In this document: positions 37,123 to 49,115 of the stretch, piece after piece
How the letters are laid out: every line of letters begins with the position of its first letter
How positions within the stretch are numbered: position 1 is the first letter of the stretch
Assembly: GCA_002189035.1 (NCBI GenBank)
Contig: NEEC01000007.1
Span: 248,001 to 312,000 of the forward strand
Length of the DNA stretch: 64,000 nt
From: Utricularia gibba
Lineage: Eukaryota; Streptophyta; Magnoliopsida; Lamiales; Lentibulariaceae
Reading direction: 5' to 3'
Translations under genes and position numbers: made by a program
The notes under the pieces: model-generated
The model's database searches: none
What the model saw: the letters and a program-made list of their open reading frames with translations, nothing else
What the model was told of the DNA's origin: nothing

Positions 37123-39713
37123 ATGGCGCAATCGCCGCCGTCTCCTGGAGTTTCACCGCCGCAGTTGGAGGACTGTATAGAAGAGCTACTGCGTTTCACG
37201 CTTCTTGTATCCAAGGAAGGAAAACTCACGACGGGACTTTCTGTGGAATACTGTGCGCATCTCCTTAGAACGGATCCTCTTGATACCCTTCGCGTGTGCA
37301 ATGGTAACATGCTACTGCCTTCTCATTAAAGCCTGCGGGTCCTTTGCACTTTCATTTGACCTTCGTTTTTGGTGAAGATTGTGCATATAATAGATTTCAA
37401 ATATGAATTTGGTTATAAGTAAGCAGAAGTTGATCACGGAATATTCATGAATGATTAGAGATTACTGATGAAGATTTTACGAACAGATTTTGGTGAAAGG
37501 AATGCAATCTATGTTCAAATGTTAAGTGCAATTAGTGCAAGGAACGATTTTCTTTTTTCCTAGTATAGTGCATTATGCAATCGCTTTAGCTTCTGATTCA
37601 AGATATTAGTCTTCAGAATTTTTTTTTAGTTGAAGGTCTTGAAGGTGTTCCATCCTATCCTTTGTATAAGCGGCTGGCATGGTCTCTATACAAGTTTATA
37701 TGTTCTCGGCTTGTGCTTGAACGACAAGAGTATAATCTGGATCACACAGGCTCAATTTTAATCGAGAAAAAAGGAGAGTGGAATAATCTCATTACTGAGA
37801 AGGGTTTTGTTTTACGGAGCGTAAGTTAAATACTTCACTGGTGGCTGCTGGCTTGGTGTTAGTCCATGATTTACTCGATTTATTTTTTATCTAGATGTTG
37901 AATGAAGTGAACTTTGAGCTTCATGTTCAGGAACGTTTTTTTACACAGCTTAACGGTGAGTGTTCCTTGGCTTTAGTTTGAAATATGCAATCACTCAACG
38001 CAGTCTAGACTCTTTTCTTGAAATTCTTATTTTCCATTCTTTAGCATGGTAATGGTGATTTCCTTCCACTTAGATGGAGCAAAAACTGTTGAAGGTAGAT
38101 GTGCAGTCGGTGATTACAGAAGGTGCTAAGATTTCTGTTCTCTATATTCCTGATTTCAAAGAATTTCAACATTTGATTTCCGCTCTTCAGGGTAATTTTG
38201 CTTACTTCAGTTCGGTGAATGAAATTGGATATTTTAGTGCCATCTTAGTACCTGAAAAAATAATACAGTTGAGATATTGAACGCAGCATCTGATTTTTAA
38301 AAGTTAGTTTTTTGGTGTTGTTATAATGCTTCTTGAAATATAGAATCAAGCCTGGACACATTCTGCTCTTCAACAAATGCTTGCTTCTTCAAGTTCAGGT
38401 GTTGGGACGTCATGCATGGTTAATTTGAACATGCTATTTCTTCCTACTAAATATCGTATCTTTGTAGGATGTGCAATGGTACGCCTCATTTCATGAAATG
38501 TTGGAAGCAGAGAGCTTGACCAAGGTTCTGCCTGGTGTGTCAACTATTGAAGAAGGTACTATTCGTACCACACATGCTTTGGCAGTTGCTGACCAATGTA
38601 TTGATGGCATTTGTTTACTATAATCCAATTGAATTTTTTTCCCCAATATTGCGGCATAATAAAAGCATCCCTTTGCTTTTTTATATGCATTTGAATTCTT
38701 TGCGCTCAGCAGGTGTTCATGTATACAGAAATTTCTATACTGAAGAGAAGGAGAGGTCTAATGGTGTACTTGCTATTCGTGTTCAAAAATCTAGCTCTCA
38801 AACTTGTATAGTTATGGGAGAAATACTTTCTGTGAGTACACTCTACACCATATCTTCTGTGTCTAGTTCTTCTGATGGCCATTTTCACACCTCTTCTAGG
38901 GATTAGGATGTGGTGGTGTCCAATGGTTGATGGGTTTTGTACAGACAATCGGGACGAATCCTGAATTACTTCCTCCGCCAAGATCATGTCTGCTACAAGC
39001 TTTCTTAGAACCATATAATCCTGATGTATGAAGCTAAATGACATTTTCTGCTCCAATCCCCCCTCTGATATTCAACAGAGCATTGAGGCAACTTGTTGCC
39101 AAAATGCTATATGCACTGTCTTCCAATGATGCTGCTTTTAGTGATCATTTCTGTGGCTCCAGGTCAAGGGATCATCACTCACAATCGGTTCCAGGGCTCT
39201 GGCCAAGCATGCCAACCGAAGCACCGAACTGTACTGGGGCGTGATGCAGGGAGACGGTCCGGTCCTACTCGCATCTCTTTCTTCCCTTCGTTCTGTTATG
39301 CAGAAACACTGTGTGATGTCTCTTATGCAGTGGAAACATAGCTGCGAGACAGCACAGTTTCCATGATTAACGCAGTGCATAACAATGTCATAGCTGATGT
39401 ATGCAATCCTGACACTGGACACAATTCTTTCAGATTCTGAGAAAAATGAGCATGCCTTTGGCATCATCAGTCGCCTCCTGACCAACTGCTGCTGGCTGAA
39501 CATGCACATTGTTCCACCCCACGGTGAAGTCTTGGAAATACGAAACCGAGACGGCTACGGCGCGCGGTGGTCCATCGATGGAGCCAAGGTTTGCGTCATC
39601 TGCTCTTAAGACATGAAACAGCTGATGGTAACTTGAGCTCTTGATTGGCGCAGTTTGTAGGATTTCTGGAGCCATATGCTGCTCAAGGCCACGCCACCCG
39701 GTGGAAGCACTAG
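37123..39713 (+). CDS. ASCH-domain protein (At3g03320-like), putative RNA-binding
   Basis: Eleven exons: 37123-37303, 37630-37820, 37895-37955, 38074-38122, 38344-38398, 38468-38555, 38713-38831, 38900-39025, 39163-39256, 39434-39588, 39654-39713; 392 residues, all in frame. An N-terminal helical part (LEDCIEELLRFTL...PLYKRLAWSLYKFICS) precedes the ASCH domain: NFELHVQERFFTQLNDGAKT, VEGRCAVGDYRRIKPGHILL, LLLQVQDVQWYASFHEMLEA, GVHVYRNFYTEEKERSNGVL. ASCH folds resemble PUA and are thought to bind RNA. A further conserved C-terminal module follows (NCCWLNMHIVPPHGEVLEIR, GYGARWSIDGAKFVGFLEPY), unnamed as far as I know. The TGA at 39029 is inside an intron: the donor is GTATGA after NPD, and splicing to 39163 restores the conserved tail. 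Confidence 0.88.
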
Positions 39714-39971
39714 TTCGTTGTCTCTACTGCAGGATGAAGACTTGAGAAAGTGTTGTTTTTTCTGTATTTTGAAATATAAATATTTTATTTTTTTATATTA
39801 TAAACAATTTAAAATGAGTTGGGAACAAATAGAATCTGGTTCGTTAGTGCATGAACCATGATGGCGAGGGTGAAGTGAGAGAGATCTCGCTTTGTGGGAG
39901 TGAGACATCTCCTTTTCTTCTTCTTCTTGGGTGGTTCTTTTGGCTTGTTGACGTTCCGCAACCGGCGTCCC

Positions 39972-41087
39972 ATGGCGGTGGCTATGCAGATCTTGCTGAT
40001 GGCCGCCGCCTTCTTTAACTCTTTTCCGGCGGCGGCCACTTGGTGCGTCGTGCGGAGCGACGCGAGTGATCAGGATCTGCAGATGGCACTGGACTATGCA
40101 TGCACCGCCGGCGCCGACTGCGCTCCGATTCAGCCGTCGGGACTCTGCTTTCTCCCCAACACAGTGCAAGCACACGCCTCCTATGCCTTCAACAGCTACT
40201 ACCAGCGCCGGGGAAACGCCCCAGGAACCTGCTCCTTCGGCGGGATCGCGGCCGTCGCCAAAACCGACCCAAGTTAGTCTTTCTCCTTTAAAAAAAAAAT
40301 CAGCTTTCCCTTTATGAGGAATCTCTTCTGTTTTCCACACACCCCACTGGAATAACATCCAGTTGCTCACACTCCACAGGTTATGGATCTTGCGTCTACC
40401 CGTCGTCCCCAAGGTACCTTCTCTGTGCTCTGCTGCTATGCACTCTGCCCACAGCTAAATCCAAAACTGTCGCTCTCCTCTTTGCGACTTGCATACTGGG
40501 CTTTGCTTTTGTTACTTTTCTATGCGCTTGATCAATGGATCTGCTTTGTTTAACTCCCATTACGGTCAAGGCTTTCTGTTTTGATTGCGGTTCAGTGATC
40601 GTTTGTGATGTTAATACATGTGAGATTGTGCGCTTGGCAGTGGGCACTTTTGCTTTAATTTGTTGCTTTGTCCCTTTCTCTTCTTTTCTTTTCCGGGTAA
40701 ACTCCCATGTTGTTGAATCAACCGCCGGCTCAATTGGGCTGAACGGTGTCACAATACAATACGTCTCAATGTGGCTTCTTTTCGTTCCATGCCCAAGTCT
40801 CTGAGTACTTGAGCTTCTTGAACTTCAGCACTGCCGGGACCGCAGCTATACCGGGAGGAGGCACGGCTTCCACTGGTGCGACACTTGGGCTGCCCTCTCC
40901 GGGAGGATCCTCTGTGCCGGTGTTGGGGACGCCAATTCTGGGAACTGGAGGCGGAGGTGGAGGTGGAGGCGGAGGGGTGGGATTCACACCTGCAATCCCG
41001 GCACCTGCAATGTCTGGGGGTTCGATCCGAGCCATCAAAGTAGCAGTTTTCAATGTCATCCTGTCTTGTGTTTTGCAAACCATGTAA
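39972..41087 (+). CDS. X8/CBM43 protein, plasmodesmata callose-binding (PDCB)-like
   Basis: Three exons: 39972-40272, 40380-40413, 40829-41087; 197 residues. A signal peptide (VAMQILLMAAAFFNSFPAAA) is followed by one X8 domain with six cysteines: TWCVV, DYACTAGADC, GLCFLPN, TCSFGG and SYGSCVYP. The rest is a low-complexity Gly/Pro/Thr/Ser linker with a ten-Gly run encoded near 40952-40978. It ends in a hydrophobic tail that could direct a GPI anchor (VAVFNVILSCVL), although the very end QTM is weakly hydrophobic. X8 domains bind callose (1,3-beta-glucan), and PDCB proteins sit at plasmodesmata. The ATG at 39972 was chosen because the upstream frame lacks a signal-like start. Confidence 0.85.
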
Positions 41088-41609
41088 GGGTGAGGGGCTG
41101 GATTGGTATAGGTCAGGGCAAGGTTCGTGTAGCAACTTGGCTCATGTAATCTGGATGAAATTTTGGTTCTGAACACTGTGAGGAAACCAGTCACTTCTGT
41201 GAACCAAGATCGAGTAAAAAAGCCTACTGTCAATGAAGTAGTTAAGCAACATTATTTGCATAAATAAGGAAAAGTTACAGCCTACGCCCACAAGCTCCAC
41301 AAAGACTGTGGCTTGAAAGGTGCAAGTAGCAGTTACTATCCACACATAAAAACACATCCCTCTGTAGTCCCTTGGCAAAAACATGGCCAAAGGACGAAAA
41401 AAGAATACGCGATACTTCCACGATGTTCCATGTAAAGTGCAAGCACACATTTATCATCAAATCAGGAAGTATGGGCTAATGGATTTACATCTACAGGAAC
41501 GTAACTCAAATAGAGCAAGCATTACCTGCGTACATTTGAGGCATCCACCATGTCCGCTGCAGCCATGTAGGATATGCATCATTCATGTGATAGAATATGC
41601 AAAATCTGA
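41088..41609. other. Convergent 3' UTRs of PDCB-like and O-fucosyltransferase genes
   Basis: 522 bases between convergent stops. Open frames on both strands show no family similarity. Nothing else was seen. Confidence 0.5.
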
Positions 41610-44489
41610 CTACTCAGCAACCGATGGTGGATTTGTTATGAGAGACTTTGATTCTTGGGGGCATTTATCAGCTGGATTGGATGTTAACGTCTGGCAAAAA
41701 CACTCAGGCCAGGAATTTGTATAGAATGATTCAGGCGATACACGCTTGTGAGGCCCACCAAAGTTTGAGTCAAGCATCACACGCCTGACAGACTGCTCAA
41801 AACTGGCCTTACGCCCTTCTTCCCTGTCAATAAAAATTGGTGCAAGAGCTTTTCTGTTCGGTTGTATGTTTCTTCGAAATCCATAATAGAGGCGGTGGCC
41901 AAGAAGATTATTTGCAAAATTGCTTGGCCCATCATATGTTGGCATGAATATGTCAGAAAGTAGGCAAACCATATAATCAACCGCAGAGCCAATTAATCCC
42001 CGAGCATTCTTTTCAATTTCGCCACTGGAATCTAGCGTAGTATGATTCTCAAGTCTAGGGAACAAGGAACGAAGGGGCTTCATGAACCGCTCACCGCCAA
42101 ACAGTTCACCAGCTGCAAGGTATATTCTAGTGGAGTTGTCAAAGCCCATTGCATGCAATATGAGACCAACCTTCAGTTGACCGGAAAACGAAGAATCAAT
42201 CATACAAAATCCATCATAAGTCATAACTAGGTTATAAAGCATAACATGAAGTCCTAGAATCAGTTAGTAGCTCGAGAGATTGTCTACAAAATCTTACAAA
42301 GAAATGATTTGCATTTCCTGGTGTAAATATGTCCCATCTCTTTCACTTTTATTGTTTCCTAAGAAACTAATGACCTACGATACACAGATGATAAAAGCAA
42401 TATGAGATTAAGAAGTGAGAATTTACCTCTTCCGGGGTCAAAGGGCACTTTCCAATTGCCCTTCGCTCTTTATATTCAAGAACCTTTGGTGCGAAATTTT
42501 CTTTCCTGTACTTTTTCAAAACTGCCTGTTCTTCTGGAGTAAAAATGTCAAAGCACCTGAGAGGAGAGATTTGAGAAGTTGCATTTAAATAAAAGACAAG
42601 ACTGGGTGTATTTCTGAGACACAGAATTTAAGGGAATTTAAATTGCAAAAAACAATTTTTACATAATCACAGGAAGCATGGAGACGCACCCTGCAAATGC
42701 CAGCATATCCATCTCAAAACGAAGATGAATAGCCATGAAGTGGCCTTCTGCACGAAGCCTGTTCACTATCAAACTACTCAGCTCCATGATATGAGGCTTA
42801 AATTTTAATGCATGATAGTTCACTCTACATCTCAGTCGCTGGTACTCAGGGTTGTCGATCTCTTCAGCCAAACGATGGGAAAACGGGGTAAGATAAATAG
42901 CGCCATGTTCTTTCATTTTCTTCAAAGCTTCAGTTGTATACCAACTGATTGGAGCATCTCTTGGAGGCCGCATCTAAGCATAAAGCAAATTTGCGCCATT
43001 TGCTGATTAAAAGAACATAATACCAGGACAAGAATACACCAAATCAACATGTTCACCTGAAATCCTTTTAGGTTCTTTGACTTTCCATTCTTATGAACCT
43101 CTGGAATGCTTAGCACAATTTTTACATCGTCTTTCAGTGACTTGATAAAATGCTCCACATCATAGATACCATGAAAGCCACTAGCATCCAGACGCACAAT
43201 TTAGAGAAAAAAACAAAATAAAAAAGGAAAATAATCTGAAACTCCCAGTTGAATAAAGATGACAAAGAACTAGCAAGAGCATTTTAAAAAATTTCCAAAG
43301 ATAAATATCTTTTCTTAAAAGCAATAGCAGGGCACAAAAGACATGGTTATTTGCCAGACAGTTAAATTAGATTCTTTGTCATCAATTAACACTACAACGA
43401 AGTGAAAAATGTAGGCACCTCTCATCATGCCAAAAGGAATTAGCATCCAGTTCTGGAAGCACGAGAGTGGCATTCATGATTCGAGCAGCAAGGACAGCAT
43501 TGCATATCTGGAATCCAATAAATCTAGAGCTGTCACAAAAGGAAAAAAATGCAAATACTAGTTTTCTTATTACATGTTGAACAAGGAACAAGAAGCAACA
43601 GCCAGCCATTTGAAACAAGAGGATATATCATATGAACTGCTACAATAAGGATCGTGTGCGTATAAATGCCCACAGGGAAAATAAACAGTATAATTGCTTG
43701 AAAGGAAAAATATGTTGCATACCGCACTTCTTTGCTGATTCAGACCACCATTACATCGAACTCTTAAGTATCCATTAGATTCACTGGGAGGGGCTGCAAG
43801 AACATTCAGGCATGAAATCCTAATTTGAAAAAAAAAAAAAATCAATCCGGTACCAAAAAAATCCATTTTCAAGGGTTCAACAAGAAAAGAACCACACTAA
43901 ACAAAAGAAGAGTACTAAGAAGGGAAGGGGACCATACGAGGCCAATGAGATCGAGGAGCAGATGATGGCCTCCATCCACCAGAAGGGGCTGTAGTCCAAA
44001 GTTCATCAACATAGATCTGCTCGCGACAGGGATAGTACATACGAATTAATTAAAAACTACAATCCCAACACAGGGAAAACACATTCAATCAGAGTCTACT
44101 CAAAAAACTCAAGAGTTACAAAGATCACCCAGCTAACATAAAAAAGCACAAAATAACACTTTACCACTGGTTAGTATTACACCCCCTTTCACTTCTGAGC
44201 TTCTAACCAAGTATTAACAGCGCAATCCAACGTTAACACCAAAATTTGTCCAAATACCTTACCTCAGATCGTGGAGTAGGAGATCTTGTGGAGGTCTTAG
44301 TGATAGATAGAAGTACAGTACAGATCACCAGTGCGATTAACGCCACCGACAGCCTACCGAACACGCCATTGACAATGGAGTGCTTCAGTTGATGCCTCTG
44401 CGCCAGCCTACAGAAATGCACCAGAAAATCAGCACACGAACGAACAGTAAGAAATGCTCAGATACTTCCATGAAAAACAACCTCCTCAT
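41610..44489 (-). CDS. O-fucosyltransferase family protein (type II membrane)
   Basis: Nine exons are read: 44482-44489, 44263-44407, about 43940-44016, 43723-43793, 43419-43507, 43057-43180, 42690-42973, 42427-42556, 41610-42170; about 496 residues. The first coding exon is only 8 nt and gives MRR after splicing to LAQRHQLKHS. A signal anchor follows (LSVALIALVICTVLLSI). Then GWRPSSAPRS, NGYLRVRCNGGLNQQRSAIC-like, IMNATLVLPELDANSFW, FMAIHLRFEMDMLAFAGC (the HxRxExDM sugar-nucleotide motif), GLILHAMGFDNSTRIYLAAG, and DYMVCLLSDIFMPTYDGPSN. These are hallmarks of the plant DUF246/GT106-like O-fucosyltransferase group, Golgi enzymes, some of which transfer fucose or rhamnose in cell-wall or protein glycosylation. 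The exact acceptor is unknown. Confidence 0.9.
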
Positions 44490-44782
44490 TCGTGAAGAGG
44501 GAGATCGAATCTTCTTCACCAGAGATGGAGTACGAGTTACGACGAGGAAGACGACGAACGAGGCATGGAATTACCAATCGCTTGATTTTTCGCTAAAAAG
44601 ATCAATAGGCTCAGAAACACGGGCCCAGGTAATCCAGAGCCCAAAAACAAGCTCGAGAGGCCCACATTGGGTTTTGCATCGGTGTCCAGCAAGACTCTCT
44701 TTCCTGCTTTACGCCTACTCCGATACGCGATCGAGAGGTTTAGCGGACGATTACTACCCATTGAGTCGACGGCGGCACGGTA
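44490..44782. promoter_or_regulatory. Short divergent promoter between OFUT (-) and ARPC4 (+)
   Basis: 293 bases between two start codons. GGGCCCA at 44621-44627 and GGCCCA at 44659-44664 are site II-type elements in the middle of the spacer. With 5' UTRs for both genes to fit, the transcription starts must lie close together. Confidence 0.5.
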
Positions 44783-46142
44783 ATGGCGGTTAGTCGATCC
44801 AAACGGGATCTGATAATGCCTTTTCAAAGTATACTCATACATTGGTTCATCCGATTTGCGGAAATTTTCAGGCGAACTCTGTGAGACTGTACTTGGCATG
44901 CATTCGGAACACCTTGGAGGCGGCGATGTGCCTGCAGGTTTGAGTTTGAGTTTGAGGATGTTTTCTGGAGGTATATGAAACATTTTAAGTTCTGATCTTC
45001 TTCCGTTTTCCGATCCGATTTCTGTGTTTGTTGTAGAATTTCCCCTGTCAAGAAGTGGAAAGGCACAATAAACCAGAAGTTGAGTTCAAGTGAGTATGTT
45101 TACATGCCTTTTATTGCTTAAGAACCTCTTGATCACTGCTTCACCTTTCTGATGCTATCATTTAATTGGAAATCTTTCACTCTCTGCATCACGATTTTCA
45201 GGACAAGTCCAGAGTTGCTGCTGAATCCTGTAAGAACTCTTGTTTTGTGCTTGTCTGTTGGGGTTGGGGGCTTCGTGCATTCTTATTTTATCTCTAAAAT
45301 GGAATTCAAAGACAAAACTTTTAGGTTCTTTTGTTTTGTGTTCTCGGGCTGAATTGTATTCTTTCACAATCCATAGGATGTTCTTTTCTCAGGTTCTTAT
45401 ATGTAGAAATGAGGCCGAGAAATGCTTGATTGAAACTTCTATAAATTCACTGCGCATCAGCCTGAAGGTAAAATGGTGTTTAAAACTGCATTTTACCACA
45501 AACTGCACGTCGTTTCTGGAATTAGCTTAACCTCTACTGCGTATTCACTGAATCACTGTACACATACTGTCTTCCAGAGCTTCACAATCAACCAAACTTA
45601 GTTTATCTTGTAATCTACCTTGTATTCGGAGCCCCACTTGCTAAGATAATGTCTTCCATGCTCCCCATTCAACAGGTGAAGCAGTCAGATGAACTTGAGA
45701 ACATACTTACAAAGAAATTCCTTAGATTCCTGTCTATGAGAGCTGAAGCATTTCAAGTGCTGAGGAGAAAGCCAGTTCAGGTCATCTAGATATTCTACCT
45801 TCAACCATTTTTCTTTCACTACATTGCTTTTTACTTGTTTCAATCCGCTTCCCATTTTGTGCTTACAGGGATATGACATCAGCTTTCTTGTCACAAATTA
45901 TCACTGTGAGGAGATGCAGAAACAGAAGCTGATAGATTTTATTGTTCAATTCATGGAGGTAACTTGCATTTCGAGGAAGCAGTTTTGAACTCCACATTTT
46001 CTTGCTATTCATACCGCCGCTTCTCATGGACATCGTGTAAACTGAACTGCAGGATATCGATAAAGAGATCAACGAACTAAAATTGTCGGTAAGCACTCGA
46101 GGGAGGCTCGTCGCCACTGAATTCTTGAAGCATTTCATTTAG
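44783..46142 (+). CDS. ARPC4: ARP2/3 complex subunit 4 (p20)
   Basis: Eight exons: 44783-44788, 44872-44937, 45037-45089, 45202-45229, 45393-45467, 45676-45780, 45869-45958, 46053-46142; 170 residues. The first coding exon is only ATGGCG. The protein reads [20 protein letters not shown], then [69 protein letters not shown] and [16 protein letters not shown]. This is near-complete agreement with ARPC4, a core subunit that with ARPC2 forms the clamp of the seven-subunit actin-nucleating complex; in plants it is needed for normal trichome and pavement-cell shape. Confidence 0.95.
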
Positions 46143-46707
46143 ATATCGCTTCTGCTGTTCTTTGCTGCTATTTAAAATGGGGTCTTGGATCATATTTCAT
46201 ATTACGTGTATTTGTAAAACTATTCAGGATTTGCACTTAATTTGAATTTAAATATATAAAATTAATATAATTACATAATATATATATTTATTTATCTATT
46301 TATCATAAAAAAAATCATTCACATTTATGTATATTATAAATTAAAAAGTTCTATCAAGGGTTCATTAATAAACCGAACAATAGAATAGTTGTTGTACTTG
46401 GATTATTTTAAGAGGCCCGAATCTACTATTGGGCCGGTTTGGTTTTTTCGGCCCGCTTCGTACTGTGCTCTTGGCGGGAGTAACGGAGTGATGAAATGTC
46501 GAAATCCGAATATTCAAAACGACGATCTGCAAATAGGAACAAAGGAAGGCATGGATGTTGGCGAGGTGAATGCTTCAAGTCATTCAGTTGATCTGAATTC
46601 GATAAAAAGGTTGGAGATTTACACTCACGGAAGTTACTGTCTGGTTTAAGTTGGAAGTATTTTATGCACTTATTTCCCCATTTAAAATTCATGAATGAAG
46701 CCGTATT
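46143..46707. other. ARPC4 3' flank and promoter of the coiled-coil gene
   Basis: 565 bases. The first 240 bases are strongly AT-rich. GGCCCG/GGGCC motifs cluster at 46414-46453. An open frame 46389-46649 has no recognisable product and is probably 5' leader. Confidence 0.45.
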
Positions 46708-49115
46708 ATGGAGCTCAGAAAACCTGATGAGAGACGTGAATTCGGATTTTCTGAGGAGGAGAAGTTGAAGAGTATCGCCGATGAAATTGAGGTAAACTTT
46801 TGAAGAAGGAAAAGTCTCCATTTTAGCTTTTTTTTTAAGCACGTTCCTTCAGTCAGCTAGTTAATGGGTTTGTCTATGCAGAAGGAATTGGATGAGGATT
46901 TTTCAGAATGGTCTTCATATCTGAGCACGTTATCTCCTGGAGAACTTGGTAAGATGTTTGGTTTGTTAATCTTGATTCGTTGCCTTGATTTAAAGATCGG
47001 TAATTTCTTCACACTACAGATGAGGTCCTTGTGCGACTTAAGGAAGTGCGGGGTCAACTGGAGAGTGAGAATGCAGAGGTCAAGCGTGAGACTTTGGAGC
47101 TTCAGGATAAATGCTTTAAAGGTTGGGGAAAGAATAGGTGTGGTCTTTTCAGCTGCTGCTACGCGACCAGGGGATGTTTAAAATTTGCAGCATCATACAT
47201 TGACAATATTTATTGTCTTATGACAGAATATGAGAAAATGGAGTGCGAGCTGGAGAAATTATCCTGTTTATTGCAAATTGCTGAGTCACAGGTTTGATAT
47301 ATATGCCCTGAATTATTCTGGTGTACATAAGGTTCTATATTGATAAAAAATGCTAGATTATAAATATGATTGTGTGGGCATTTGAACCTGGAGACAAACT
47401 AATGATTTTGTTTGTTACTTAAATGACTCCTGGGCTGCACTTTGATATTAAATGTTCGTTTTGAAAGAGAGACAATGAAAAAGAAGAGACTTTAGAAATG
47501 AATGTCTCTAGGGGTGCAGATGCTAATGAAGGCTTCCATGATGACTACAATTTCAAGGTTGCAGCTTCTAGGTTCTATTGTTTTAGTTCCTATTTTTCCT
47601 TAGTGTCCTCATAAGGAACCTCACGCCTACTAAATGGTGTTCTTTGGCTATGAAGATGCTAGAACTGAGTCATCAAATTGAGACAAAGAAGGCAACTTTA
47701 AAGTCATTGCAAGATCTCAGTGCTACCTATAGGAGGTTCATTTCCTTCTTACACAGTAATGATTACAATACTCGTATAGATTACTTGCCAGTTGAAATGA
47801 TAGTTTTGGTCTGGTAGATTTGAAGCTGCTGAGAAACTTGAAGGGCTACTGTCGGGCCTCAAAGTGATTGAATTAGAAGGAAACAGCATCCGATTATCAT
47901 TGAAGACATATGTTCCTTACACAGACCACATTCTGTCGTCCCAGCATGGTGTGATTGAGCCATTAGAACTGAACCATGAGTTGATGATAGAAACCATTGA
48001 TGGAACATTAGATCTGAAACGTGTTGAGGTAATGTGTGAGAGAGATCAATCTCATCCTGTGAAGCACATTAATTTATCTCTTTATTTACGAATGCCTTAC
48101 CCGGATAAAAGTCTGCAGATATTTCCGAATGATATACAGATTGGTGAAATTGTTGAAGCTGCAAAGTCATTCAGGTAAGGACCTACAGTAGGCCCCATGT
48201 TAATCATATCAGAGTGATGCATGTGCATACGCGCTTGCACAGTTGAGGGGCCTCTTTTTGCGATCTCCTTATCATGAATATATCTAGGGCCATAAGAAGC
48301 AACGTATTTGCTTGCATACTCGAGTTTTAGATCTATAAATAACACCTTCGGTTCGTGAAAAATGTTCTTTTTTTTTTGGAGTCTACTGACTCCAATGAAA
48401 TATGATACGACTCATGCAAGTTTCTTGTGTTTTTTCCAGTACATAAAGGTGAATTGTAAAGCTCACGTGTGCGTTTTCTTGTATTTCTTGATTCTGCTTC
48501 CAGGCATCATTGCCGTTCTGCAGTCATTGTGTCAAGGTCTCCCTTGGAGTGGCTGGTGAGAAAAATACAAGATACTATCACACTTTCTGTAATTAGAAGA
48601 ATGGTGGCAAAGGGAATTAAATCCAGGTCAGGACGCATGAATTCGCTCTCTCATTCGGACGAGTCGCATGATAATCAAATTGTTTATAAAATTGCCTTTA
48701 CCATTTGAGTTACCTTGTATTCATCTCAGGCACTCATTTGAGTACTTGGATAAAGAAGGCGTTTTCAAAGCTCACCTTGTTGGAGGAGTGGATGCTACTA
48801 TAAAACTCCCTTGTGGCTGGCCATTGACAGATTCACCATTGGAGCTAACTTCACTTGAGAACAAGAAAATGCACCCAAGGGGAACTTCTTCTGCGATCCT
48901 CCACAATGTTGTGGTAAGCTAAAGCGAAGGAAAATAACAAAAAAGAAACGTTCTTTTTTGTTCTTATGATTGCATGTTGATGTGCGTCTGTTTTGTTTGT
49001 GAAGGACATGGCAAACTCATTGGAAGTAGAAACACGGAGGAATATGTCCACATTCGTGGATTGTGTTGAAGAAATTCTGAAGCAGCAGAAGCGTACGGAT
49101 AGGAAGTATGAGTAG
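46708..49115 (+). CDS. Uncharacterised plant coiled-coil protein, possible RWD-type C-terminus
   Basis: Ten exons: 46708-46791, 46882-46948, 47020-47121, 47227-47291, 47468-47557, 47656-47735, 47818-48174, 48504-48626, 48730-48913, 49005-49115; 420 residues, every junction in phase. Residues 1 to about 175 are charged and heptad-like (EEEKLKSIADEIEKELDEDF, VRLKEVRGQLESENAEVKRE, EKMECELEKLSCLLQIAESQ, HQIETKKATLKSLQDL). After that comes a globular part: LKVIELEGNSIRLSLKTYVP, LDLKRVEVMCERD, SPLEWLVRKIQDTI, HSFEYLDKEGVFKAHLVGGV, KLPCGWPLTDSPLELTSLE. I do not recognise a characterised family. Coiled coil followed by an alpha/beta domain with a TYVP-type strand recalls kinetochore RWD proteins (KNL1, CENP-O); this is inference only. 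The start is the first Met after an in-frame break; a longer 5' end is possible. Confidence 0.7.

Noticed and set aside
38900..39031. Reading the ASCH gene as ending at TGA 39029
   Set aside because: The GTATGA after NPD is a splice donor; joining to 39163 gives the conserved VKG...ALAKHANRS continuation in frame.
39798..40412. A 204-codon minus-strand open frame opposite the PDCB-like gene
   Set aside because: No domain or family similarity; the plus-strand X8 domain with six cysteines and a signal peptide explains the region.
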